Shown: positions 10,424 through 21,860 of the stretch, piece by piece
Numbering within the stretch: the first letter of the stretch is position 1
Layout: each line of letters begins with the position of its first letter
From: Brachypodium distachyon
Lineage: Eukaryota; Streptophyta; Magnoliopsida; Poales; Poaceae
Assembly (NCBI RefSeq): GCF_000005505.3
Contig: NC_016134.3
Coordinates: 29,277,584-29,341,583 of the forward strand
DNA length: 64,000 nucleotides
Direction: 5' to 3'
Position numbers and translations under genes: made by a program
The notes under the pieces: generated by a model
What the model was told of the DNA's origin: nothing
The model's database searches: none
What the model saw: the letters and a program-made list of their open reading frames with translations, nothing else

Positions 10424-11489
10424 TGTTGGAATTTTGGGTTAGGTCCAAGGCCTAATTTGAAATTAATTCTTGAAAAATTTCAAAAATCCATTCATAAAGT
10501 GAGATGAGAAAGTGGGAATAGTCTCATCTTGCTAGTTTAGGAGGAGTTGGACCAATATATAAGATATGTTGGTTCTCACCTCTTGATCAAGTGAGAAGAG
10601 AAATCCCCACGCGCGCTCCTCCTCCTCCTCCGCTCGCCTCGTTGCGACGCGACGCGCGCCGCGTTTTGTGTTCGAGTCGGGTCGTGCTTATCTTTTTGGC
10701 AGTCGGAATCCGTTGCGGACGCGTAACAAATCTCGTTAATTGCGGAGTCAGTTTTGGTTTCCTAAACCGAACCGAAGTCCGCCTGCGTGCCTATATAATA
10801 AGACGACCGCGGTCTCCAGACGTACCACGCCACAACCCTAGCCGTCACGTCCACGATCCAATCTCGCTGTTCGCCGCCAACTGCTACTCCATCCCGTCGA
10901 CTGCGTGCACAGATCGCCGGGAGAGCAGGCCTCTGAAACCCCGACCTTCGAGATCCTGCCCGGAAGACGATCGATAAGGTTTTTGGGGAGCGTTCTCACG
11001 CAACTGCTCGCTTCTTCACGTCCTTGTTTCGTCGGCATCTTCATCACCAATGGTCGACGACCTCGGAGATCCTGCGGTTTAGGCTGCCACTCTAGCTCAG
11101 CAGCAGCAGGCTGCACAACTCCAAGCATAGCAGCAGGCTGTCCAACTCCAAACCCAGGCAACTGCTGGTGCACAGGCGCAGGCGCTGCCCGCTGTCCAGG
11201 AGGTAGTCAAGGCTGCTGCTGCTGCCGGCGTGAACATCGACGCCGCCAAACTCGTCACCGACCTTAACAAACAAACACAAGAAAAGATTACAGCACCATA
11301 TGTAATCTGCTCTTTCTTGTTGATTTTGATTAGTAGTTCTATTATTCATGCCGTGAAATTAGATGAGTTTTATTGCTGTGTGTTACTATTTAATTTGTCT
11401 AATTTGCATGATATAATATGCTACATGTTTTACACATTATTTTTCTGGATTAAATATTCACCAAAATTATCTAATTATTCAACAACCTA
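10419..11489. mobile_element. Solo LTR with 5-bp target duplication
   Basis: The LTR spans 10,424-11,484 (1,061 bp). It starts TGTTGGAATTTTGGG and ends TTATTCAACA, so the termini TGTTG...CAACA are exact inverted repeats. The flanks carry ACCTA at 10,419-10,423 and 11,485-11,489. No primer-binding site, gag or pol follows, so this is the product of LTR-LTR recombination. The 5' third (10,425-10,580) resembles the conserved start of grass LTR elements; the 10,590-11,230 part is GC-rich and transcribed-leader-like. Copia or Gypsy origin cannot be decided here. Confidence 0.85.
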
Positions 11490-12024
11490 CACGCACGGAG
11501 GTGGTTCAAGAGAGAAGAACAAATGAGCAAAGTAAGAACATTCGGTTGGAATTGGATGCATGTGGTGCATTAGAAATGGGAGGCATCTGAAAATACAGTC
11601 ACTGCCGTTTGGTCCTTTTATGTTTCTCACGGAAGAGATGCCGAGTTGATGAGAAGAGAGCGCAAAGCTATCAGCTTCTGGCAAATCATCATTTAACTCT
11701 TTACCTTATGATGGAGTCGAGTGGAGAGATGAGGGATGATCGACTTGTAAAGTTGTAAGAAAATTCGGCCCAAATCTGGATCTGTAACTGCTTCAGTTTT
11801 TCCTTCTTCAATCTTGATAGGAAAAAAATAGAGCTCCTTGTCTCCTAGGAAAAAAAGAATGTCAGACCAAGTTGGCCTGGTAGTTGAATTCAGTTCGTTC
11901 AGGAAATGAGAAAAAATTACAAGAGTAAAGTGTATCGGAGGTCCAAATTCTTTCGCAAATGTTTCAAGTTAGTCATAAATTTTTGAAACTGTATGTTATA
12001 GTCCTAAAAGTTGTTTAAGTGGAT
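11490..12024. repeat. Duplication family A, copy 2 right half, then unassigned sequence
   Basis: From 11,500 to 11,600 the text AAATGAGCAAAGTAAGA, TTGGAATTGGATGCATG and GAAATGGGAGGCATCTGA matches family A copy 1. The rest, up to the serpin fragment, shows no gene. Confidence 0.55.
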
Positions 12025-12290
12025 TGAGAGCGGCGAGAAGACGAGGTTGCTGCTGTAGGCGTCCTTGTCGGCGAGGCGGCGCGCGAGGCCGGCCGAGAGC
12101 GCCGCCAGGCCCTCGCCCGCTGCAGCAGATCCGAACTTCATCTTTCTTTCCTTGGATTGCAGGGCGGTTCCCGTTCGCGTTGCCGTGATTCAGAGAGATT
12201 TATAGCTAGAGAAGAAAAGGAAGAAAGAGTTGGGCTGCCTAATGGGCTTTCTTGGATGGCAAAGCCCAAAAACTAGCGACTTCATTTCAG
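12025..12290 (-). pseudogene. Serpin fragment 3 (start codon plus promoter)
   Basis: Positions 12,025-12,142 encode on the minus strand the first ~39 codons of a serpin (KFGSAAAGEGLAAL through DAYSSNL), and 12,143-12,290 is the matching promoter. The whole block is nearly identical to 2,718-3,000. It lacks about 22 bp present at 2,937-2,958 (a deletion between two GGGCTG motifs). The coding part stops abruptly at 12,025, so only the 5' end was copied or kept. Confidence 0.85.
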
Positions 12291-12499
12291 CGCGCCTCGG
12301 CCATGGGCACAGGCGCCGGCGTGGCTCAGGACTTCGGCACCCTGGCGCTGGCGGCGCATTCGAGCCCGTATACGGCCTTTCGGTCAGACCCACGTCCAGG
12401 TTGGCTCACAGGCTATTTTTTGGAATCCTCTCTCAAAAAATTGAAATTTAATATCATCATTAGTAAAAGTTACACAAAACAACATACTCTGTATTAGAT

Positions 12500-13340
12500 T
12501 CTTTCTGTCCAGTCCAATATTGAAACTCTGAGTCCGTCACCCACGTCCAGGTTGGCTCGCAGGCCATGGCTGCTGATGTGACCATTGAGCCGAAGAGGAA
12601 GCATGCAGGAATAGAGAGTAGTCTCTATGACTTGTGATCACAGTTCCCCTTCTTCCTCATTCCATGTTCTCTAGAGCAGGCACCAGACATATTTCCTTGT
12701 TGTACCGTTTGGTCGGCACCACACATATTTCTCATGAACAGTATCCACCACTTGGTTTTGCTCTTTCCCGTTTGCCTCCTATTCCCAAAGGTACCACCGA
12801 AACAGCTCACAACTCTTTACTCATTCTCCAGGATTTTTCCATCTAGATATGTATGCTAATGCAGCACTGAAAAAAAGGCATTGTATAGGAGGCTAGGAGC
12901 TAGGACATACCCGATAAAGCGATTGAACTACCGGTACCCTTGCTATTCAACCATTTATCATCGTGGACACAATTAATCTAGCTATAGTTCATAGATACTT
13001 TGTTGAAGTCATAACATTTAAGCTAGTTCTGCATGTCTACCTTGAAGTAACCTATTTATGAGTGTAATTTATGGAGAGAGGACCACTAGCTTTGCCTCGG
13101 GTTGTAATCTCTTATTACACTTTTCGAACCTTTCTGCTTTATGCGGCTATGTAAGCAATGGAGTTACATGTTTTACTTTGCCTCTGAATTTACGATCTAA
13201 CTAGAACTATAATTCGACATATGAAAAGATAGACGTGCCATACCAAAACTATTTTATCTTTTGATTTTTTTTTAAATCTATGAATGAAGCTTACCCACTC
13301 CCCTATGTCAAGTGAGAACTAGGCTAGGTTCCTTAGTGCT
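12500..13340. repeat. Local duplication family C, copy 1
   Basis: Aligns with 22,735-23,600 and, in its right part, with 21,390-21,640. Shared text includes CCATGTTCTCTAGAGCAGG, CTATTCAACCATTTATCATC and CGGGTTGTAATCTC (variants). Both full copies share an open peptide of the type LYRxLxGTxxIS, EQYPxLG and SRLPPIP, which suggests a once-coding segment of unknown function. A direct repeat of CCCACGTCCAGGTTGGCTC at about 12,391 and 12,541 marks the left edge. Confidence 0.65.
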
Positions 13341-13439
13341 GTAGTAAAATAACTCTCTTATACGGGCTGGACAACGAATCCTACGTGGCGAAGACGAAAG
13401 CCAATAATTTTCAAATAAATCCAATATATGGGTCTTGAA

Positions 13440-13624
13440 ATTCTATTTCATTAATAATATTATAAAAAATAGAAATATGATGTTTTTGTATCATTCGATA
13501 TTGAAAACTTGAGTCCAGCATCCACGGTGTCGAGGCTGGCTCATGGGCCATGGCTGTTGGCGAAAATGCGGAAAGTGCAGGAGTGGTCTTTGTGACTTGT
13601 GATGTCACTGGAGCTGAGATAAAT
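13440..13624. repeat. Duplication family C, partial copy 2
   Basis: Matches the left edge of copy 4 (22,700-22,880): GATATTGAAAAC, CTCATGGGCCATGGCTG, then GTGGTCT-TGTGACTTGTGATG. It joins directly to family B copy 2 at about 13,625. Confidence 0.6.
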
Positions 13625-14245
13625 GTGGTTTTCACATAGTTATGCCAATCTCCTAAAATTTAAGTTACGTGCATGGCTGAGATAATTTTTAAAAATAAAA
13701 AAGGGATTAATGAAGCAAACATATATAATGTCCTTTCGAGCACATGGATGCTGAGGGCTGAGATAATTTTTGGTACTAATTAAAATATGATCTGAATCAT
13801 TATTCGGTGACCGTGGAGATATCTAGTGCGTTCATCAACCTCCCCTTGAAGAAGCATCACATGCCCTTATATAAAGGACACACTATATCTCCCAACCTAT
13901 AGCATATTTCAATATATAATACACCTACTTGGTGTATTCTAGAAAGGAAAAAATCGTGCAGCGTATAGCTGTACCGTAGCTTTCCTCTTTCTTTCTTACA
14001 CGAATGGACAGGATAAGGTCTCGGAAGAAAGAAATTTGCAATGGAAACCACGAGGTGCTACATGATGGTAATGAGATGCATCGAAAAGCAAACGGGTTGT
14101 GCATGTGAAACTCCGTGTACTAAAAATGTCCAATGTTGTTGTAGTTATTTTTTAACGCTTTGAGAGTCTCAAAGTTTCCTCGGCAAGGCAAACGGACCCT
14201 GTGCAGGGAGAACCTCAAACGGGAAAAATGTTCCCATATATTTTG
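13625..14245. repeat. Local duplication family B, copy 2
   Basis: Counterpart of 9,240-9,910, including the TATA-like TTATATAAAGGACACAC near 13,867 and the block ending CTCAAACGGGAAAAATGTTCC. Small insertions and deletions separate the two copies. Confidence 0.75.
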
Positions 14246-14355
14246 CTGAAGGAAGAATGGAGCAGCAGTACAATCTTATCTATCCGTTGATATTTTACAG
14301 TATTAAACTATTTACATTGGTCTTTTTATATGAATGTACTTCCACATAAATAGAT

Positions 14356-14500
14356 GTGTCAATATCTCTTCGAGGCAAAATGCTGTCTCTGATTCCCAAG
14401 GTGCTTGCTCCAGAATCTGTCAACGACTTTCGCCCCATTTCTTTGCTCAACACCTGTATGAAGCTGATCACCAAGATGCTGTCTTTGAATAATGATTCAG
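14356..14500 (+). pseudogene. LINE reverse-transcriptase fragment
   Basis: The plus frame reads LIPKVLAPESVNDFRPISLL followed by NTCMKLITKML. The signature IPK...DFRPISLLN...KLITK belongs to the N-terminal part of the reverse-transcriptase domain of plant non-LTR retrotransposons. Only about 40 residues remain, and catalytic boxes such as FADD are absent. It is a dead fragment. Confidence 0.7.
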
Positions 14501-15393
14501 ATCACATTTTTAGTGGCGATTTATATAAAATGCATATGATTCCCCGATGCACCTTGGGAAAAATGTCGTGGTTCCTGCTAATTGCATGCTAAGAACTTGC
14601 AAAGAACTTAAAGGTGCTCGAAACCGCTCTGGAGTTACTACAAAATTCATCGATGCCTCCCATGCCTATTTGTATACTAGAAAAAAAAGCAAAGCAAGGG
14701 ATACATATGTAGGAGACAATACATTTGCTGAATGAACTGCGCTGTTGCCCTCTGCCCTCCGACATCTCCCCTACTTTTTTTTTCTTTTCAAAGTGGATCT
14801 CTACTCCTTTTATGATCCTAGTTTAGGACATGCGAGGCTGCACTCTTTAATGTAATTATTTTACATGATATTACTGCACTATGACTCTATGAGTCAATGT
14901 ATGAATGTAGTTCAAATTTATTTTGCAATACATATAGCAAAATGATATTACTGCACTATGACTGTATCCGTGGTAGACTATCTTTCCGTCGTTGTCGCCG
15001 CGTCTCGGCCTATAAAGTGAAATATTAGGTCACCCGAATTGATCAACAATGATTAATTAATTTGTTGAGTTTGTTTTTCCTTTTTCAACTCGTTCTCTGC
15101 TTCCATATATAATGCACTGGATATACCTAGAAATATTTATCAAAATTACCTCTTTATCCAAATTGTGTTTGTGTTGGAGTACCATTGTTTCTAGTCTGTC
15201 CGATTTAAAAATAAATAAAAAGGCTCTTATTTTTATTCCGGGCCAATGTAAAAGAACTCCTAAAGCATTAATTATCCACGTCTATAAAGGATGACGTGTG
15301 ATCAGTGCCCCCATCTTCCTCATTATATATGTACACATGTTACTATAGATCTATAATAGACTGCAAGCCCATCTTACTCTTCTAAGGTAGCAC

Positions 15394-15425
<32 letters not shown>

Positions 15426-16200
15426 ACCAACACGAATGAACCGAGATTTCAGAGCAAAAGAGAGAAATAGCAATGGCAATAAGGAGAGTCAGATGCTGGA
15501 ATGTGAGGCTTGTTTTATGAGATCCAACCAGCCGTCGTCAAAGAGATCGACGATGGCATCCTCCTCATCCTCTTGCCGCAATTGTCATCGATCTTGTTGC
15601 TCTTCCCGCTCCTGCTTGCTGTGGCCAGCAGCAACTTCATACTTCCGGCATGCAAGACCGACAGACCGTATGTTAGTGGACTGGTCCTGGTCGACCTCAT
15701 ATTCTGAAAAGGGGCCCTCGGCTCCGTCGTTGCTGGAAGCTACCAAGAACTCGCGGACATCGCCCTGTACCTTCTGGTGTCTAATTAACGGCCAACACAA
15801 AAGCCAAGATCGACGGCCTGCTAATGGGTGGCGGGAATGACGCATGCCTCTGCTATACGCCTCCGTATAGCCATGATCAATGAATTTTATTCTCAATCAT
15901 CACAATTCACAAGCTACTACAGGACAACTGCGTATTTTCAAGGAGATGCGCAACAAGCCAGATCTTCAAAGAGATGTGCAAAGTGCAATACAGGGAACAA
16001 AAATGTCTCATTGATCTCTGCCTTTTACGGTTGTACACTACCATTGAATTGAGGAAAGTGCTTCTATGCTTTCCAGAGAAAAATATGCGGTTTCTGATTA
16101 GGTCGTGATTAACTTCCACTTACCACGTTTAGTCTTTAGCAAAGTAGTATATAAGAGAACTTTCTTTCAAGACAAAGTTGCGACACTTAATTAATCTGGA
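14501..16200. other. Intergenic with long poly-C tract
   Basis: Contains an uninterrupted run of 29 C residues at 15,395-15,423. The minus frame 15,585-15,896 and the plus frame 15,436-15,840 overlap, and neither has a recognised domain. No supported gene. Confidence 0.5.
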
Positions 16201-16444
16201 ATAGAAAACAGAGCGAGACTAATTCTTTTTGGACTACAGACTTAAATTGTGGTTTATAACAGAGAAGATCTTTTTGGAGGATATACGTGTTCTTTTCTTA
16301 TACGTAGAAGACGTGATCTTGCGCTCATCTAAGCATATCCTGCACTATCATAAAGCATACACACATCGCCTCCTATCATTGCATCCAGTCTTGTTCTCTA
16401 CCAAACTACCAAAGGCATCTCAGCTCAGAGAATAAAACCAACCA
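16200..16444 (+). repeat. Duplication family A, copy 3 left half
   Basis: Matches family A (TAAATTGTGGTTTATAAC, CATAAAGCATACACAC, CTCCTATCATTGCATCCA). The copy is interrupted near 16,445 by an LTR-element remnant and resumes at about 17,795 with GGAATTAATTAAGTTGGTGT. Confidence 0.5.
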
Positions 16445-17770
16445 AGCGTGCACGGGATGGATCAATGTAGTATGAAATCATATGTGATGTGTAACATTGG
16501 CAAGTGTTTTAGATGAAATATTGATGTGGATACTTTGGATAATTTGGATACTTATGTGATGAGATGTATCTTGTTTGGACTTAGTGCTTTGCTAGTGGTG
16601 TGTTGATTCATTAGTTTCTTATGTGAAAACATGGCGTGAGTTGTGTGGGTATTACCCTGAGTCAAGTCGTGGACTTGTGCTCGTACTGGTTATTTGTGTG
16701 TTCGCTTTCAGGTGTTGCCGGAACTAGAGGAACGTGGTCGATGACGGGATCGAGGGACGAAGCTTGGGATAAGCTGAGGTCGAAGATCAAGGTCATGCGG
16801 GACGTTCGTGCGAAGAAACAATGGAAGTGAAAGTTACGATGATCCAAGAGGGCACCGGTTTGTCGTACGTTGTTTATACCGGACATGTACGGTATTGGAG
16901 ATATTCGACACGTGATAGTCGAGTTTTGAAAACATCACAAGAAGAGTTGATGGCATGGAGTAACATCGACGTGAAGACATGTAGGTCCAGCCGTGGCTGG
17001 ATGAGAGCTGTTTAAAAATTAAACAGTAGCGTCATCAAGATGGCGTCTGATCGAAAAGTGGTCCACATAAAAGTTGTGCGCGTCGTCGAGACGAACAACT
17101 TTTCTTTTGGAGTCATCTCAATCCGAGGTCTTGTGTGGGCCCCACGGGCAGAATAACGACCGGGACAGAGGAGTTCGTGTTGGATTCGGATTCGGTTTAG
17201 GGTCGCGAATTTTCCCTTATAAACAGAGGGGGTTCTATCTAGAGTTTTAGTAAGGACGTGAGAAAACTCAGAGCTTTGGATCTAGATCAATTCTTGGAGA
17301 GTTCTTGGATGCATGGTTGCATCTTTTCTTGGCGGTGTCGTCTCTGTTCTTCTTGGATCTTCGTGGAATCTTCGTGCTAGATCTTTCTAACACTTTGGTG
17401 CAGCTTTCTGACAAGATCATAACACATTGCTGCAGGTCTCACAGATCAAGGGAAGATTGCGATTAATTCATTTTTCTTGTTATTCCTCGAAATTGGTTTT
17501 AGACTGATCCTTGTAACTTTCTGTCAGCTGTTACTGTTTTGATCATATCTTTTGATTGGTACGTCCGATTGAGCTGATTCTTGTTGGTTGGTTAGATACT
17601 TTCAATACATTTCTTTTGCATACTCATATGTATCTTTTGGTTCATCCAATCAAAAGTTACGGCTGTTTTACTATCACGGACAGAAAGGTGATTTAGGGTT
17701 TGAAGTTTCGGGAAAAGTTTTAATTTGCTTCCGCACAATCATTCACCCCCCCTCTAATTGCCTATCTCGA
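16445..17770. mobile_element. Probable LTR-retrotransposon remnant
   Basis: The segment splits family A copy 3, so it is an insertion. Its texture is that of a grass LTR or non-autonomous LTR element: a leader-like stretch with CTTATAAACAGAGGGGG near 17,217, then GATCTAGATCAATTCTTGG, and the phrase ATTCACCCCCCCTCTAATTG near 17,743. I could not define the TG/CA termini or a target duplication, so the edges are approximate and the class is an inference. Confidence 0.5.
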
Positions 17771-17794
17771 TCTCAAATAGCATTATAAATCATC

Positions 17795-18420
17795 TAAATG
17801 GAATTAATTAAGTTGGTGTTCAACGCACGATGTGCGTTTGGAAATAAGATGCATCAGGAAATACATCCTTTGTCAATTAAGAGCTTCATGCGCTAGCCAA
17901 CGCAACCAAAAGAACGATCTACTTCATGCGCTAATCAACGCAACCAAAAGACCGATCCGATGGAAAAGGCTAGGAAATTCACTTATACACTTTAACAATC
18001 AACATCTATGTCAACGAACTCTGTGCTACATCAGTAAAGCACGGCGGTAGCAAAGAAGAGTGGTCACTCTGGTCGTGGGAGGCTACTTCATGAAAAGAAA
18101 CTAAGGAGACACCCTCACACAGAGACTCTTGTAGACTTGGAGATGCTCGAGGAAGAAAGGTAAACTGTGTCACTGAGATGGTGTGCTTGCATGCTTTGGG
18201 CATGGGAAAACGTCAGTTGTTATCATCTCTCACCGAGTGACAAACAAAGTACTATGTACTAATCAAAGTGTGATTAGGACCTAATGGTAGCTGCCCCCCT
18301 CTTGGTGGGACTACGGTTAACACTCGGTCCATGCATGTTTGCATTTTAAACTTTGATTTTGAGTAAGATATTCAGGTGGAAATCTTTTTTTTCCGTCTTA
18401 GTTCCTGGTGTGATGCTTTG
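17795..18420. other. Family A copy 3 right edge and unassigned sequence
   Basis: The first ~100 bp continue family A. Within 17,880-17,960 the phrase CTTCATGCGCTA-CAACGCAACCAAAAGA occurs twice as a direct repeat of about 50 bp. No gene is recognised. Confidence 0.45.
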
Positions 18421-18459
18421 ATCTCTCTCTCTATATCTCCCCCCCCCCTCTCTCTCTCA

Positions 18460-18495
<36 letters not shown>
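18421..18495. repeat. Compound microsatellite (CT)n, C-run, (TCTA)n
   Basis: CT-rich text, a run of 10 C, then eight or more TCTA/ATCT tetranucleotides ending near 18,493. Confidence 0.9.
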
Positions 18496-18739
18496 CTGCC
18501 TCTCTTGATCGATTAATTTAGAGGTAATAACACGGGTGGTACATAAACTTGTACCGCATGAGCAGTTTAATACAACAACTTGCAAAATGGGGTCAGGTGG
18601 TCCATTAACTTGTGTGCGGATTGCAGTTTGGTCACAGCCAATGCGAGGGCAACATGTGGCTTGCCACGTAGGATTAGGCATGCGCCGCGGGCTCTAATTA
18701 ATTTTAGAAAATAAACCCCATGCCATTGATGTATCACAA

Positions 18740-20275
18740 AGAAGCCCTCCGAATCAATCTCGATCAACATTGACTAAACCCTAAATCTCATATCTCATAC
18801 AAACCTAACGATCAATCATACAAAACCCTACTACCAAATAAAAGTCTAGTCGACGACAAACGCGGGAAGATATTTTGGACGGAGAAGAAGAACGACATAT
18901 CGTACTGCCGCGACCCCTGATCCTAGTGCCGGATTCACGGCTCGGACGCCATCGTCGCCGCAGCCAAGATCTAATTGATCGCCTCCTCCATCGCCCTCTT
19001 CAACCTCTTCAACCGCCAAAAGCTTGATATCAACCAATTAAGGCTGTGGTCTGCCTACCAAATAAGAGAACTGCGGCGAATGGAGGTCAAAAAAATAGCC
19101 ATTCTAGACCCCGATATGTTCAACTACGGTGACATCGGTCTTGAACCAGAAAAAGATGCCTCAAGAACCATGGCATATAAATACTTGGTGGCATGTCTCG
19201 AGAAATAAGCGGACGGCGACTTCATCTTCTTCTTCCTTAATTTGGAGTAAGTTCAATTTTATATATGGAACCGTTTGGTTTTTCTAATTCAGTCTTTCTT
19301 ATACACTCTTAGATACTAAAGTTTGTTTCTTTTGAAAACAGAGAACATTGGGTCACACTACTCATTTGTTTGCCTTGGTCCGCGGTGTACTACTTCGATT
19401 CACTACTTCTGAAGAAGGATGTTCGAGGTCGGTTCCGGAAACCCATCAAATCACTCATTAACACTGCCTGGAAAGTGGCGACCAAGGGAAAACTAGCCGG
19501 TAAAGGCTATAAAGACGAGCCTCGCCACAACCACAGGTTCCCTTGCCAGCAACAGCTGCCCGGCAGTGTGTTCTGTGGCTACTACTGTTGTCACATCCTT
19601 ATGGAGAATGCCAGCAAGTTCAAGCCTGAGTGAAAGGGGTCAGTCGCGGCGATGGAAGAGTACTGGCGGCCCCGAATAACAATAGGACACCGACCTAAAT
19701 GGGTCGTCTATAACATTCAAAAGGAGTTTGCTCATCTCATAAACAATGAGGTCATCAAGCCTAGTGGGGACTTCTTCGAACACGTGGGACAAGTCGTGTC
19801 TAGGGTTCACCCACAACAATAAATTCAAGCTTGAAATGAGATACATTTGTATTCTTTATATGCTTCTATGAAATTTTGACACTTTGTAATTATGCTTCAA
19901 TGAAATTTTAACACTTTGTAATCAATGTCATGAAGTGAGATACATTTGTATTCTTTATATGCTTTAAATGATGCGGCTTATATACATTTGTATGTTTTAA
20001 ATGATGTGATGTGCTGTGATGTGATGTGGCTTTATATGTATTTTCTGTGGTTTTAATTATTTTTTTAAATACCGAAAATGTATCAGTGTCGGTCGCTCGA
20101 CCGACACTGATGTGGAAACGCGACCTATCATCAGTAACGGTCGGGTAGAAATGTGACCGTTACTGATGATATATACATATGTATCATCATCAGTAACATG
20201 AAATTAGTAACGGTAGCTCCGACCGTTACTGATGTTGTTTTTCGACCGTTACTGATAAGCCTTTTTGTAGTAGTG
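18740..20275 (+). mobile_element. CACTA (En/Spm) element, truncated 3' part
   Basis: The right end at 20,261-20,275 reads, on the minus strand, CACTACTACAAAAAG, the canonical CACTA terminus. Between 20,090 and 20,260 are inverted subterminal repeats of the type CAGTAACGGTC and GACCGTTACTG, including a near-perfect palindrome around TCGGTCGCTCGACCGA. A Ulp1-type protease remnant lies inside, upstream. No TNP2 transposase and no left terminus was found, so the left edge (about 18,740) is a guess from where Ulp1-related text begins. Confidence 0.75.
18975..19822 (+). pseudogene. Transposon-encoded Ulp1-type cysteine protease (C48), broken
   Basis: This resembles the C-terminal protease domain carried by many plant CACTA and MULE elements. 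Part one (18,975-19,246) includes LRRMEVKKIAILDPDMFNYG and FIFFFLNLE. A GT-AG intron (19,247-19,341) joins in frame to EHWVTLLICLPWSAVYYFDS, then GSVFCGYYCCHI, then NIQKEFAHLINNEVIKPSGD, ending at TAA 19,820-19,822. The catalytic set is visible: His in EHW, Asp in YYFDS, Gln in CQQQ and Cys in VFCGYY. Two in-frame stops (TAA 19,206-19,208 and TGA 19,631-19,633) interrupt it, so it is inactive as read. It belongs to the CACTA remnant that ends at 20,275. Confidence 0.75.
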
Positions 20276-20840
20276 TCAACACAACTTGTTACCTGTACAA
20301 ATTAATTGCTTCACAATATCACATAATTCAGTGATATGTCTCCTTTGTTTTTATCAGAGGGAGGCACCATCGACTTGCACGGATGAAATTTTTTTGCACC
20401 ATCGACAAGTATTTAAAATCGGAGGTGATCTTGACTAGGTTAGGTATGGAGCAGGGCCAATGAGGCAGACTGCTGCCAGCAGAGGATCGATACCAAGGCC
20501 TGTTTGGCGCTCGGCTGGCGTGCCTATCTGCGATGTGTGGATCCAAAGTACAGGTGCGAACGACTATCGGACCGTTACCCGCTTCGATGCACACAATGTC
20601 GTCTACTTCAAAGCCCAGCGGGATATATTGTCCCTTCAGCAACATACAAGCACCTTGCGCACAGGCAATTCAGGCGACACGATTGAGATTTCTCCAAGGA
20701 CGTGTTCGGTTCATTACCGGCGGGGATCAGCCTGGTATCTCAGGATTTTAGTTCGAATACCTTCCTGTGTTCTCCAATCCTCCTACGGACTGGTAGAATG
20801 GAACCAGCACTAAGCAGAGTGAGGAGCCACTGTCAATCAC
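20276..20840. other. Intergenic, unassigned frames
   Basis: Minus frame 20,328-20,645 (105 codons) reads sensibly in places (GFEVDDIVCIEAGNGPIVV), but I recognise no family. Overlapping plus frames are equally long. No supported gene. Confidence 0.35.
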
Positions 20841-21250
20841 CGCGGGCACGAAGTGCTTGGTTGGTTCCTGTTCTACTGGGGGAGCTGGTGCGTCCAACTT
20901 ATCAAGCGTGCCCAATCGTTCGACTCCGGCCGCGTCACCGCCTCTGACCCCTTCGGCCACGACGACGGCCATTCCTACTCGATCGATGCCATCACGCTGC
21001 TTTCGAATTCAGCCCTTGGCACATTGACACAAACGGTGGCAAGGATGTATTTCCCGATGCCTCGCATTTCTAGTCGAACGGCCCGGAATGTGTCCAACTC
21101 GGACCTGGTTAATCCAAATCCGTTCATCTTCCATTGCTCAGTCTCTCCCGAGTCTCCTAACTCTGCTCATCTTGGTTTTGGTTTTGGTTTTGGGTGCGCG
21201 ATATATATATCTAGCTAGAGTGCTACCTACCGGCTATTACACACACTTCA
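20748..21250 (-). repeat. Duplication family A, inverted copy 4
   Basis: The reverse complement of 20,990-21,150 matches copy 1 (ATTAACCAGGTCCGAGTTGG, GAAATGCGAGGCATCGG). The minus strand keeps two open stretches: LTRSELDTFRAVRLEMRGIG followed by KYILATV, and a 74-codon frame (20,748-20,972) starting MAVVVAEGVRGGDAAGVERL. That start parallels AIVTAEGSIGGEL in copy 1. This is the least damaged copy, but I cannot name the protein. Confidence 0.5.
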
Positions 21251-21389
21251 ATATCGTATTCTTTGGTAAAAAAGTATTTCCTCCGTCACATATTAAGTAT
21301 TGCAACTTTGTCACTTAATATAGGACCGACCGAGCAAAATTTAAGTCTTAGTTATTATCCGCGCAGACGGTAAGAGCGGACAAGAGATA

Positions 21390-21860
21390 TGTCTACCATG
21401 AAGTAACTTACCTCAGGTTTTAATTAGTATATTATTACGCTTTTTGTGCAGCTACTACGTAAGCAATGGAGTTAGATGTGTTACTTTGTCTCTGCTTCTA
21501 TGATCTCATCAGAGCTATAATTCCACGTATGAAAAGAGAAATGTGCCATACCAACAAATCAATTTATCTTTAGATTTTTTGTAAACCCGGCCATGAAGGA
21601 AGTCTGTCCACGCCCGTATCAAGCGAGAGCTAGTCTCAGTCCAATAAACCTTTAGAAATCACACCAAAAAATTCTAGTAGAATAGCATCAAAAGATTCAT
21701 GTGTATATTTCCATTTGCCTCAAAACTGGGCACAGAATAAGTCTGGTTGAGCAAGAAATCATCACAGACCAGACTTTCCCTGTTTGAAGAATGGAAGGCA
21801 AATTCAGAACTCAACACTGTTGTTGGGCACTAAGTAGTTTCTGAAGTTTCACTGGAAGTT
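21390..21860. repeat. Duplication family C, partial copy 3
   Basis: Corresponds to the right part of copy 4 (23,340-23,815). Shared text includes TAAGCAATGGAGTTA (with copy 1), TTCCATTTGCCTCAAAAC, AAGTCTGGTTGAGCAAGA and AAGGCAAATTC. Confidence 0.65.

Noticed and set aside
19354..19363. TCACACTACT as a CACTA left terminus
   Set aside because: It lies inside the Ulp1 coding segment (VTLLI) and lacks the ACAAAAA continuation.
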